From contig WFTL01000107.1 in the NCBI GenBank assembly GCA_015485495.1, positions 1 through 35,383 on the forward strand: 35,383 nucleotides of DNA. Reading direction: 5' to 3'. Below the pieces are notes generated by a model. That model did not search any database. It was not told the DNA's origin and saw nothing but the letters and a program-made list of their open reading frames with translations. This document shows positions 16,298-26,103 of this stretch, one piece after another (within the stretch, counting starts at the first letter, position 1; every line of letters begins with the position of its first letter). Origin of the DNA: Planctomycetaceae bacterium. Lineage in GTDB: Bacteria; Planctomycetota; Planctomycetia; Planctomycetales; Planctomycetaceae. The translations under genes were made by a program, and so were the position numbers.

Positions 16298-19200
16298 ATC
16301 GCCGCCTTCATTCGTCTCGCCGGGCATCAGGATGGTCGAAATGGTGTGAGCTGCTTTTCCGGCGGGCGGACGCCGAAGGAACCGGCGGCCGGCCGCTGCC
16401 GTCCCGACAACAGCAGCCGTCAGCAGCGACAGCCACTGGGGCCACTGAAGACGTCGCCGGCACTGTACCAATGCCGGAGCCGTTTCCGTGATCTGACAGA
16501 CCGTCGATGTGTCCCGGAGCAGCCGGCTGACGAGAAGTTCCGTCCCGATGCCGGAGGCAGGGCCATCCGCCAGGGCGCCCCCTGCGGCCTCCGGCTCGCC
16601 TGCGGCGGCCGGCCGCCCGGGTTCTGTTCCCGGCGACGGCAGCAGCCCGTTCATGGCGGCAGACAGGGTGGAACCGGTCACCACAGACAGTCCTTCTCCA
16701 GGAAGCCACTGTTCTTCACGCGGCGCATCGAGAACCACGAAGTGCGATTCCTGGTCGGTGCGGACCTGAGGAATCCGGAACGGACGCGGCTGAAACAGAA
16801 GGCCAGGACGGAAGGTTTCCCGGGACCATTCGATGATCAGCCACTGGATGTCGCGTTCGCGGGTCACCACCAGCGATTCGCCGGGAACCGTCCAGGGAAT
16901 GCTGCGGCCATCGACTCGGCACACGGTCACGTGCCATTCTCCCGGAATCCGCATCCGGGCTTCCAGGGCCGCACCGAAATCGATCAGCACGGCCGTCGTC
17001 CCCCTCAGCAGACTGCCCGATCCCCACAGCCGGGTCACGGTGACGATACGCCGCACATTCCGGACGGCGGCCGTCCCCGACGGCTCCGGTTCCTGCTGAC
17101 GTGTCACGATGACGGTCCCGGCATCGCCGTTCAGCCGCACGTCGCCGCGGAGGTCGAGAAATCCGACAGGCAGGCGGTGGGAATCGAGAAATGCTTCTTC
17201 GCGCAGCCAGTTTCCGGTGCGTTCGTCGCTGCGGGAAGCGCGGTACCCGCGTACGGTGTCGATGGTCAGTTCGGGAGACAGCGACGGAAGCGGAAGGTTC
17301 CATTCGTCGCCGGCCGGCTGTGGGCGCATCCCGGTCAGCAGCAGCAGCGCCTCCTGTCCCGGCTGCAGAGGATCCGGCAGCGGGTGCGATCCGGTGACGG
17401 GAAGTTCCTGGACCTGGGCATCAGCAATCCATTCCATCCGTTCGCAGTGGAATCCTTCCGGCAGGGTCAGTTCGGGACGCCAGACCTGGTCACCGGCCTG
17501 CACGCGAACGGCCACATCGAATACCGGACCGGATGCATGCGATCGCTGCAGAACGACCGCATCCGCCCGGACTCCCCGCAGCGGGCGGGTTCGGATGATG
17601 AGAGGTTCCGTGACGCTGCGCACGTCGATCGCCACCGGCACCGATGTCAGCGGCAGCCCGGCCGCAGGAAGCAGGTCTTCGATGTCGGCATCACCGGGGT
17701 CCAGCAGCAGGGCGCTGGCCGTGCCGGCGGCCGACAGCAGAAGTTCCGAACCTGCAGCACGCACTCCCTCTGCTTCGATGACGCGGTACACGGCTGTGCC
17801 GGCATCGACGGGCAGAACACCGTGGATCCGGATCTGCAGGCTGCCCGTGACGCCTTCTTCCAGTGTCAGCAGAAGATTCCCGGCTCCGACAGACCATGAC
17901 CGAAGGCGGTTCGTCGAACCGGAAAGCACTTCGATTTCGTCGATCTTCAGTTCCGGAGGAATCCGGAATGCCTGTCGAAACAACTGCAGGCCCGCGATTT
18001 CCAGATCGCACTGACAGGTCACATCCAGAGAATCCACTCCCACCAGCACCGTCTGTGTCAGGCTGACTGTTCTTTGCAGCGGGCGCAGAAGCAGTTCCAG
18101 ACGCACATCGCTGTGCACATTCTGCAGGTCGAAAAACTGATCGGCGGCCGTCAGCCCCGACAGCTTCAGATCCTGTTCTCCCGGAACAATGCTCTCCGGC
18201 CGCTGCTCGGGCGGGCCCAGAACCCGAACGGCAAACGGATCGGGAGTCCGGACAGCCAGCAGCCGGCTTTCCGCCCGGCAGCCGCGCGGAGGCTGCCAGG
18301 CGGCGGCCGGCAGAACCCGCTGAGGATGAATTCCGGACACTTCGGACGTCCAGATCATACGGAATCCATCCAGAGGACGGCTGTTCTGAATGATGAGCCA
18401 CTCCCCGCCAGAATGAAACGGCAGGGACTGTCCGTCCTTCGTGCGGCAGGAAACCGCCTGGAATCCAGGAACAGCCGGAATCTGAATTTCTCGAAACGGT
18501 TCTTCGGCCGGATTCAGGGGAGTCAGCCCATAATCACACGTCAGACGCGTGGCGCTGTCCGTCAGTTCTGCCAGGCAGGTGATGTTCGCAGCAGCGGTTA
18601 CGGGAACCTGTACATCCGGCGCCGGACGGACCGTTTTTCGAAGCACCAGACGCACCGGACCGGCTCCGTACAGTTCGGGAAACGTCCACAGCCGCCCGTC
18701 TTCGGATTCGGCAGAAAATTCCTGCCCGCTGCTTTCGACTGTCACCTGATCCGCGGAGTCTCCGCCGCTGTGGACCGTGATCCGGGCCCGCGGCGACCAG
18801 GGCATCGGCAGGCGCATGGCGACCCGATCCGGACCGGATTCTGTTTCCGTCAGCAGCGTGTACTGCAGTTCCAGGGACTGCCACTCTGATGGAGATTCGT
18901 TTTCAGAACCGTTTTCCCCTTCTGTTTCAGACGGAACCGCGAACCGGCGGACATCGATCACCGCCTGGCCGCGGTGATTGCGGGTGGGCGCCACAGCCTG
19001 TCCGTTGATCCGGCACAGACGCAGTGTCGAAGCATCCAGAGGCAGAACGAATGAGCCGGTCTCTGCCAGACGATCATGCAGCAGAGTCACGGTGATGTCC
19101 GTCTGAACGGCTGCCTGGGGCCGAACGTGCACGGCGGCGGCTGAATCGGTCACGACAACAGCGGCATCCGGCTGCTCAGGACGCTGCAGTTCCGCAAGAA

Positions 19201-22200
19201 TGTCCTGACGCACGTAGATCGTGGTGGTCTCTTCGCGACCATCATCGGCCACGAGAAAAGGCGGCGCCGAAGAAGGAAACGGCGCCTGACCGGTTGTCAG
19301 AACAGACAGGACCGCCAGAACGACAGCAGCGGCAGATTCCGATCCGGCAGACCGTTTCACGGAGCGCTGACGGAAGACATGAAGAAACCAGCGGCCGGTC
19401 GGCCGTCCCAGTGCCGTGATCAGGATTCCTGTGCACATTCCGGCCGATGCCCACGCCGCTTCCGCAGCGGACAGAAGCGACAGGAGCAGGGCGGCGGTCA
19501 GAAGCAGAACCCACAGCAGGTCGGTTCGGGAACGCAGGGATGTCAGCAGCACCACGGTGGCCAGACAGGCTGTCAGTGCGAAGCCTTTCAGAATCCGCTG
19601 CGACAGAAACCGGGCCGACAGGACATACGGACCGGATTCCGAACGGACAACCCGCGGCAAAGCTTCTTCGGCCAGACGCCATCGCAGAAGGAAATGACGG
19701 ACCGGACCGGGCAGTGGTCCGGAGGTCTCCGAATCAGCGTGGCTGCCGGACAGAACCCGGGCAGCCGCCGCAATCGATCTGCTGCTGTCCGCCGGGCCGG
19801 CCGGCAGAAGATCGGCATCGGGCAGCAGAATCCACCGGTCCAGCCGGTGGCTTCCGTCTGCTTCGATCAGCGGCACGGGAATCTGCACTTCCCGGCGCAG
19901 CCATCCGTTCAAAGCGATCTTCGCGGACCAGACGATCTGCACACGGCAGACCGTGCGGTCGGACGGCAGCGGGATCTGCATGCGGCCGTCTGTCCGGGGA
20001 GCCCACACGGGATGCCCGTCGATGAACACCGATGCCGCCGACACGTGGGAATCCGGATGCTGCGGCCCGGTGTCCGCCTTTGCACGGACTGATTCCCGGG
20101 GAGCCCAGTGCACGCTGAGAAAGTCGGCCGATCCGGATCGGCTGACGATCAGATCAGCAAAACAGTCGCACCGACCTGCCGCACGGCCGGCGTCGGGAAG
20201 ACACAGAATCGTCCCGCGCACGGCCAGCCGGGACCGGGAAGGTCCGGACGATGCCACTCGCACGTGGTACGGACCGGCCGGATGCGGCAGCGGCACAGTG
20301 GTTCCCGGATTGAGCAGAACCGACTCGCCTCCGGATTCTTCGTCGATGGCAACCAGTTCGAACCCTGGATTCGCGTCCTGTCCGGAACCGCCGCTTCCTG
20401 CCACGATGCGCACACTGCCGACCCCCGAGAACACGGGCACCGCAGCCGGCATCTGCGGCAGGATGTCGCGGTTCACGGAAAGTTCAAAGACAGCGGTTCG
20501 CTGTTCCTGCACGGCCGAAGGCAGACTCAGCAGCCAGTCCTGAACTCCCTGGACCGGATCCCTCCCGATCCGCACCAGACGAGCTCCCGGAGCGGCGCTG
20601 CTGAGCCGAACGTCCACCCCGTCCGGAAAGGAAACGGACACGGTGCGGGGCAGGCTGTCCGCAGATTCCAGCGTGATGCGAATCGACTCAGACAGCCGAT
20701 CCGAACTCGCCCGCACCTGATACACGACATCGACCTGCGAGAGCACCGGACGTTCGGCCGTTGATGACCGGGATTCCGGCTGCAGCGTGCCCACACGGGT
20801 CAGCCACAGTCCGTCCGTTCGCAGTTCGGCCGCATCGATCCAGGGAAACTGCCGCACCATCACGGCAATGATGTCTTCGATTCGCTGAGGGTTCAGAGAC
20901 TGTGGAATACGCACGGCCGGCGATGCCAGGACATACATGCCGTCCGCACGGTAGCGCGGGTTGGACATCACCGGTGCCGACAGTGTGTCCCCGGGGATTC
21001 TGCGAGTCGATCGAAAGCGGATGCGCAGCCGGCTCGGCTGATTGCGTGTCGAAAAGGTGCGCAAAGCCACATGCAGCGTCTGACTGCCCGATGTCAGACC
21101 GCGCCGCGTGATGAAGTACACCGGCTGCAGACTGCGCATGTCGGTCACTTCCGTCGGCTGCCATGCTTCCGACAGCACCCAGCTCACGTCGTACAGTCGT
21201 CCGCTGTCCGGTTCCAGTTCCACATAGACCGTCAGGTCGGGCGATGTGGCATCGGCGCGATGGACCAGCAGCCGCTGTCGCACCATTGCCTGTGCCTTCA
21301 CCACCTGAACCCGGGCGCGGGCAGCCGCCGCGAACCGAACCAGCTCGATCACCTGGTCTCCCGTGGACGACGCATAACGGACGTCCTTCTGATAGATCCC
21401 GTCCAGATGAAGACTCCGCACGGCCAGATCACGGGCGACCACCAGACGCAGGGCCGCTGCCTGGACGGGCAGGTCCATCGGGCGGCCCTGTCGGATCAGG
21501 CGGATGCCAACCGGCGGAAGCGGCAGCGCGACCGGATCCGTCTTCGGCCCGTTATCCGCCATGTGGATGGAAATCCGGTTCCCGGTCTGACCATCCCGTC
21601 GCACAATGAGACGCCGTTCGTCGGTGTCTCGTTCGACCGTCAGAGGGCCGAATTCTCCCGCCACGTGAACAATCGTGCCTGTATCCGGCATTGGAATGGA
21701 CACGACATCGCCCGGTTCTGCCGGCGGCAGCCGGATTTCCCAGTGACTGTCCACAGACTTCGGAAACACACGAAATTCCGCATCCACGCGCCAGGCCCGT
21801 TCGGCTGTCGGATGACGGGATGTTCCTGTTTTCCGGACGCATTCCAGCATCATCGCGCCGCCGTTTCCGTAAACATCCCACAGGATGCCCTCGGCCCGTT
21901 CGGACTGCGTGACGACGGCATCCGAATTTCGGCACGACAGCGTCACGTCCTTCGGTGTTTTCAGCTGCAGATGCGTCACGGCCGCTTCCGGAAGCCGTAT
22001 GTCGAATTCTGCTCCACCCTCTGTCGGACGGCCCTCAAACGACCAGGTTCCGCCGACTGTGTCGGTCGGTTCGGACACGATCAGAGCCAGACGGCCGTCC
22101 GCCAGCGAAGCAGACGGGACCGGCCGACCATCGACATGAAACTGCAGATCCTGCAGCCCGCAGTGTCCCAGAACCACGCAGCGGTCTCCGGCCGCCGTCT

Positions 22201-22633
22201 CGATCTGCAGTTCCAGTGTTCCGTTGATCAGACCGGTTCCCTGCAGTTCGGCGAAATAGTCTGCCCGGCGGAGGGACGGAATTTTATCGGTCACCGATTC
22301 TGTCGACTGCCGCATCAGCAGGTCCCTCAGTGCATCGGCCGTCAGGGGGACGTAACGGCCGGCCGCCACTTCTTCCCGAATGGTTTGCACAGGCACTCTG
22401 GACATCGCATCCGAAGCCGCTTCGACGGACGATTCGTCCGGGACGGTGCCGGCCGGCTGAGCGGACACGGCAGCGATGGATCCCGGCCGGACAGCCTCCG
22501 CCAGCACAATCAGCAGGAAAACGCGGGCCGCGAACAGCATTCGGCTGCCTGCCGGATGCGTTCTGTGGATGCGGCCCCCATGTGTCGGGGCAGCAGGATG
22601 ACGACGACTGCTGGCAGCGTGCTCGGTTGTCAT
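16250..22633 (-). CDS. Giant membrane/exported protein, 2127 residues, function unknown
   Basis: No known family is recognised. A hydrophobic signal or anchor lies at ~33-50. An extracytoplasmic region follows to ~1010, then a central cluster of membrane helices (~1015-1032, 1040-1075, 1100-1118), a second long beta-rich region (~1125-2065) and a last helix (~2067-2083) before a short charged tail. Repeating phrases have the form of a beta strand, Pro, a turn, then another strand: VSVSFPDGVDVRLSS (665-679), IQIPAVPGFQAVSCR (1383-1397), FRIPPELKIDEIEVL (1556-1570) and LTLPEGFHCERMEWI (1722-1736). This suggests tandem beta-sandwich modules. The two halves may be a duplication. The start at 22633 overlaps the stop of the upstream gene as TGATG, so the two giants are made together. 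A surface or envelope role is inferred from the topology only. Confidence 0.85.
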   Translation of the reverse strand: MTTEHAASSRRHPAAPTHGGRIHRTHPAGSRMLFAARVFLLIVLAEAVRPGSIAAVSAQPAGTVPDESSVEAASDAMSRVPVQTIREEVAAGRYVPLTADALRDLLMRQSTESVTDKIPSLRRADYFAELQGTGLINGTLELQIETAAGDRCVVLGHCGLQDLQFHVDGRPVPSASLADGRLALIVSEPTDTVGGTWSFEGRPTEGGAEFDIRLPEAAVTHLQLKTPKDVTLSCRNSDAVVTQSERAEGILWDVYGNGGAMMLECVRKTGTSRHPTAERAWRVDAEFRVFPKSVDSHWEIRLPPAEPGDVVSIPMPDTGTIVHVAGEFGPLTVERDTDERRLIVRRDGQTGNRISIHMADNGPKTDPVALPLPPVGIRLIRQGRPMDLPVQAAALRLVVARDLAVRSLHLDGIYQKDVRYASSTGDQVIELVRFAAAARARVQVVKAQAMVRQRLLVHRADATSPDLTVYVELEPDSGRLYDVSWVLSEAWQPTEVTDMRSLQPVYFITRRGLTSGSQTLHVALRTFSTRNQPSRLRIRFRSTRRIPGDTLSAPVMSNPRYRADGMYVLASPAVRIPQSLNPQRIEDIIAVMVRQFPWIDAAELRTDGLWLTRVGTLQPESRSSTAERPVLSQVDVVYQVRASSDRLSESIRITLESADSLPRTVSVSFPDGVDVRLSSAAPGARLVRIGRDPVQGVQDWLLSLPSAVQEQRTAVFELSVNRDILPQMPAAVPVFSGVGSVRIVAGSGGSGQDANPGFELVAIDEESGGESVLLNPGTTVPLPHPAGPYHVRVASSGPSRSRLAVRGTILCLPDAGRAAGRCDCFADLIVSRSGSADFLSVHWAPRESVRAKADTGPQHPDSHVSAASVFIDGHPVWAPRTDGRMQIPLPSDRTVCRVQIVWSAKIALNGWLRREVQIPVPLIEADGSHRLDRWILLPDADLLPAGPADSSRSIAAAARVLSGSHADSETSGPLPGPVRHFLLRWRLAEEALPRVVRSESGPYVLSARFLSQRILKGFALTACLATVVLLTSLRSRTDLLWVLLLTAALLLSLLSAAEAAWASAGMCTGILITALGRPTGRWFLHVFRQRSVKRSAGSESAAAVVLAVLSVLTTGQAPFPSSAPPFLVADDGREETTTIYVRQDILAELQRPEQPDAAVVVTDSAAAVHVRPQAAVQTDITVTLLHDRLAETGSFVLPLDASTLRLCRINGQAVAPTRNHRGQAVIDVRRFAVPSETEGENGSENESPSEWQSLELQYTLLTETESGPDRVAMRLPMPWSPRARITVHSGGDSADQVTVESSGQEFSAESEDGRLWTFPELYGAGPVRLVLRKTVRPAPDVQVPVTAAANITCLAELTDSATRLTCDYGLTPLNPAEEPFREIQIPAVPGFQAVSCRTKDGQSLPFHSGGEWLIIQNSRPLDGFRMIWTSEVSGIHPQRVLPAAAWQPPRGCRAESRLLAVRTPDPFAVRVLGPPEQRPESIVPGEQDLKLSGLTAADQFFDLQNVHSDVRLELLLRPLQRTVSLTQTVLVGVDSLDVTCQCDLEIAGLQLFRQAFRIPPELKIDEIEVLSGSTNRLRSWSVGAGNLLLTLEEGVTGSLQIRIHGVLPVDAGTAVYRVIEAEGVRAAGSELLLSAAGTASALLLDPGDADIEDLLPAAGLPLTSVPVAIDVRSVTEPLIIRTRPLRGVRADAVVLQRSHASGPVFDVAVRVQAGDQVWRPELTLPEGFHCERMEWIADAQVQELPVTGSHPLPDPLQPGQEALLLLTGMRPQPAGDEWNLPLPSLSPELTIDTVRGYRASRSDERTGNWLREEAFLDSHRLPVGFLDLRGDVRLNGDAGTVIVTRQQEPEPSGTAAVRNVRRIVTVTRLWGSGSLLRGTTAVLIDFGAALEARMRIPGEWHVTVCRVDGRSIPWTVPGESLVVTRERDIQWLIIEWSRETFRPGLLFQPRPFRIPQVRTDQESHFVVLDAPREEQWLPGEGLSVVTGSTLSAAMNGLLPSPGTEPGRPAAAGEPEAAGGALADGPASGIGTELLVSRLLRDTSTVCQITETAPALVQCRRRLQWPQWLSLLTAAVVGTAAAGRRFLRRPPAGKAAHTISTILMPGETNEGGDSSGQGLPQNRDQSDG

Positions 22634-25600
22634 CAGACTGCCGACTCCGAAACGGCTGCTGCAGACGAAACACGGTCTGCTGCCCCTTCTGCGGAAGAAG
22701 CAGATTCCGAAGAAGAAGACGGATCGGTCGCTTCGCGCCGGTGCGCCGGGACGAAAATCGAACCTCCTGCATCAGATCGCCGATACCGGCGACGGCGGCG
22801 GTCCTGACGACGCAGCCCCCAGGCGGTCAGTGACAGGGCGGCCGCAGGCAGACCGGGCAGCAGCAGACCGGAAAAACGGGGCGGCACAACAAACACCAGC
22901 GCCAGGATGGTCAGGGCCACCGTGATCAGCGCCGTGACGAATCGAGGCTGCGTCCACAGAAACACCACATACAACAGCAGTCCCAGGGCGGCCGCGGCCA
23001 GCCAGCCGGCCGTTCGGGCTGATGTGAGAACCCGCAGTCGACCGGTTTCGGCACTGGTCATGCACAGCAGGGCCGGGGCGGTTTCCACGATGGGAGATTC
23101 GAATTCCTTCCAGAAGGCACTGCGCACATCGTCCGGCAGTCCGGCCACGGCCGATCGCGCGGCATCGCGTACGGATCGCCCGTTTCCTGTCAGCCGGTCG
23201 GATGTCCGCAGCCATCGATAAAAGGTCGAAGGCGGATCATTCAGCGGTGTCAGATTCAGATCCCGATCGGCACACACGATCCACACGGCCGTGAGCCACG
23301 GTGGAGCTTCGAACAGAACCGGCCGATCGATGTCGGCAATGGACACCAGATGATGATGCGGCTGCCGGTCTGTCTGAGAGGTCACGCTGACACGAACGAC
23401 CGATCCGTTCGCCACGGGGCCGATCCGGATTCGCCACAGTTCCGACCGGCCGCCGTCCAGCGGGATGCGGTCGAAATCAGCGCTGTCGACCTGAAACCCA
23501 TCGACCAGAACAGAACGCACGACGGTTCCGGCTGCGGCCCGGAACAGCACATGACGGGGAACCTGAGAATACATGGCGGTGGTGGTCGAAATCACCGCTT
23601 CCTCAGACACCTCGCTGCGCACAAGAATCACGTCCGGATGACTGTCCTGCCGACGTCGGATCAGGCCGGACACATCGATGGCGACGCCGGGCCGAAATTC
23701 GGACACCTGCCAGGCCGCGGCGAATTCTTCTGAAAACACCTGACGCCAGTCCGCATCGGCGGCCACGCGCAGCAGATGCGGGTCCTGAGTGCCGATGCGA
23801 ATCGACTGCAGTCCCTGCGACGGCAGGACCAGCGGCAGCATCTGAACATCGGTTTCATTCTGAGGAGTCCACTGGTAATCCACCTGGACGGTCAGCCGCC
23901 GGCGGGCGCCTTCCGGCAGGGCCCACACGGTTTCCGTACCTGCTGTGCGGCCCTGTGTCAGAGGCACCGGGCTGCCGACCGGACGCACCGTGGGAACCAC
24001 GTCGTCGGGAATTGTCAGTCGCAGCTCCGTCAGATCGCGGTGCCGCACGCTGATGTCGAACCGGGCAGAAACATGGATGCTGTCCGGTACGGAGGCCGGT
24101 TCCAGAAGAAAGACGGCCGCTGCTGAGATTTCCTGAGTCTGGCGCGTCTGCTGCAGCCGCACACGGCTGCCCGATTCATTCACCAGCCACGAAGTCACCC
24201 GGTCCTGTTCGCCGGAAGCATTCAGCCGCCGGGGCGGAATCATCAGAAACGGACTCTGACCGTCCGGCCGGGTCAGCCGCAAAGAATAGTCATCGGATTC
24301 CAGAAGGGTGACCGTCGTGGAATGCTGAGTCGATGCGGGGATGTCCGGCAGATGAAACTCGCAGATGCCGTCGGTGTCCTGAACGGAACTGCAGAACGCT
24401 TCGAATTCCACGATGAACTGTCCCGGCTGACGGCCGCGCAGATCGACATGGATTTCATTCGGATCGCTGTCGTCAGCCGTCAGCACCTGCTGTTCGCCTT
24501 CATCGGTCAGCAGACGTGTCGATCCCCGCTGAATCTGCCATCCGGATTCCTGATACTGCGGCCAGCGAATCAGAACATCATCCAGCGATCCCCGACTGAC
24601 GTTGACGGGGAACTGAGCCAGCATCCTCAGGGCCTGCCCGTCTGTGGAAATCGTCAGATGAGGTTCCACGCCGAAATAGGCATCGATTTCACTGACCGTA
24701 AGCTGCAGACTCGAACGGGCCGAAATGAGACTGTAGGCGTTGACGGCATAGCGGGCGTCTCCCGGAGCATCGACGGAAATCCGCCGCGTGAGAACCCCCG
24801 GAACCGCATCCACCGCCAGCCCGCGCGGAATGAGAATCCGGACGCGGGCCGATTCATCATCCACGCGGGACAGATCCGGCACGGCCACGGTGAGCGTACG
24901 GGAATCGGCCGACACGGGAATGCCCAGATTGAACTTCAGCGTCACATCGCCCCGAACCGGTTCGCGAAACGGGATCGTGGCGGACGTCAGAGACGCATCC
25001 ACCTGCACATCGCCGGGCCGTACGATCGAATCGCCATTGGCATCATAACCGGTGATCTGCACGTCCGCATAACCGCCCGGCAGACGCACATCGATTCGGC
25101 GAATCGTGCCGCCGTCGATGCGAATGTCCTGCGAACAGGTCAGGGCGGCCGGACTGGTGCGCAGGTCGAGCTGCATGTCGGCCGGACGGACGGCCCGGAT
25201 GACAGTCGCGGTGCTGCCGGCCGTCTCCTGCACCTGCCAGCTGATCTGAGTGTCCTGCTGCAGGCCGCTGATGAAGATCGTGGTGGAATCCGCTTCGGCC
25301 GTCACAACAGGACGGATGGCGGCGTTCGATGTCACGTCCGGACCGATGACGTGCGGTACCGTGAGCTGCAGGTCCGAAATCACGGCCACCTGCGATGTGG
25401 CATCGACAGGCAGCAGGACGCGCAGTCGCTGCCGTCCGGATTCGGTCGTGCGAATTTCTCCCAGAAGAGACAGTTTCAGTTCATACCGCCCTGCGCCGCG
25501 AACATACCAGGGACGATCTTCCGAAACGTTGCCGACAAAACGGGACCGACCGCCTGTCGCGGGACTTTCCTGAAAACGGCGAATCTGCCACCCGGGAAAA

Positions 25601-25992
25601 CGAATCGGGATGCGATGCCACTGCTTTCCACTGTCCGCTTCCGGCGTCTGCGATTCCGGAACGACAACGGTGAGCGTCACGTCCATGTCCACATGCTCAT
25701 CCGTAATCTGACGGGCCGTCATGTGGATGCTGGAAATCGACACCTGTCCGACACCTGGCGGATCGGCCGGAGCTGTCAGAAGTTTCTCCAGACGACCGGA
25801 TTCCGGCAGCCGGGGCCCCAGATACGTTTCCTGGCCGTTTTCGTCCCGCAGGTACAGTCCGGGACGGGGACTGCCTGCGTCCGCATCGGCCGCGGCGCTG
25901 TCGTCCTGCGCAGCACACGCCCCCGATGCGAAAAGCATCACCAGAAGGAAGACGGTGAACAGTCCGGGCACACGGCCGGCAACCGGTTTCAT
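22633..25992 (-). CDS. Large exported protein with C-terminal membrane helices, function unknown
   Basis: 1119 residues with a clear signal peptide (GLFTVFLLVMLFASGACA, then AQDD). A beta-rich extracytoplasmic region of about 960 residues follows, and at 994-1060 a block of two or three membrane helices with a basic stop-transfer (RRQDRRRRRYRR) and a Ser/Ala-rich tail. Motifs shared in style with the downstream 2127-residue protein include IDVRLPGGYADVQITGYDAN and LRLTIPDDVVPTVRPVG. The C-terminal anchor would leave the beta region outside the cytoplasm. It lies 111 bp downstream of an inositol-monophosphatase-family gene on the same strand. No enzyme motif or named domain is recognised. Confidence 0.85.
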   Translation of the reverse strand: MKPVAGRVPGLFTVFLLVMLFASGACAAQDDSAAADADAGSPRPGLYLRDENGQETYLGPRLPESGRLEKLLTAPADPPGVGQVSISSIHMTARQITDEHVDMDVTLTVVVPESQTPEADSGKQWHRIPIRFPGWQIRRFQESPATGGRSRFVGNVSEDRPWYVRGAGRYELKLSLLGEIRTTESGRQRLRVLLPVDATSQVAVISDLQLTVPHVIGPDVTSNAAIRPVVTAEADSTTIFISGLQQDTQISWQVQETAGSTATVIRAVRPADMQLDLRTSPAALTCSQDIRIDGGTIRRIDVRLPGGYADVQITGYDANGDSIVRPGDVQVDASLTSATIPFREPVRGDVTLKFNLGIPVSADSRTLTVAVPDLSRVDDESARVRILIPRGLAVDAVPGVLTRRISVDAPGDARYAVNAYSLISARSSLQLTVSEIDAYFGVEPHLTISTDGQALRMLAQFPVNVSRGSLDDVLIRWPQYQESGWQIQRGSTRLLTDEGEQQVLTADDSDPNEIHVDLRGRQPGQFIVEFEAFCSSVQDTDGICEFHLPDIPASTQHSTTVTLLESDDYSLRLTRPDGQSPFLMIPPRRLNASGEQDRVTSWLVNESGSRVRLQQTRQTQEISAAAVFLLEPASVPDSIHVSARFDISVRHRDLTELRLTIPDDVVPTVRPVGSPVPLTQGRTAGTETVWALPEGARRRLTVQVDYQWTPQNETDVQMLPLVLPSQGLQSIRIGTQDPHLLRVAADADWRQVFSEEFAAAWQVSEFRPGVAIDVSGLIRRRQDSHPDVILVRSEVSEEAVISTTTAMYSQVPRHVLFRAAAGTVVRSVLVDGFQVDSADFDRIPLDGGRSELWRIRIGPVANGSVVRVSVTSQTDRQPHHHLVSIADIDRPVLFEAPPWLTAVWIVCADRDLNLTPLNDPPSTFYRWLRTSDRLTGNGRSVRDAARSAVAGLPDDVRSAFWKEFESPIVETAPALLCMTSAETGRLRVLTSARTAGWLAAAALGLLLYVVFLWTQPRFVTALITVALTILALVFVVPPRFSGLLLPGLPAAALSLTAWGLRRQDRRRRRYRRSDAGGSIFVPAHRREATDPSSSSESASSAEGAADRVSSAAAVSESAV

Positions 25993-26103
25993 AAGGCCGT
26001 TTTCTCAGCAGAAACGCAGCGGAACAGAACGAAGACCGCTCGCATCTGTTCATCCTACGGCGCCGGACAGGCCTGGAGAAGAGTTCCCGCGGGAGTCGAC
26101 CTG

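Noticed and set aside
21071-22807. 578-codon open frame on the plus strand
   Set aside because: It is antisense to the start of the 2127-residue gene and the end of the 1119-residue gene; Arg/His/Gln-rich with no motif.
25903-25992. Lipoprotein signal on the 1119-residue protein
   Set aside because: The Cys in GACA lacks the Leu at -3 needed for a lipobox; an ordinary signal peptidase I site (ACA/AQ) fits better.
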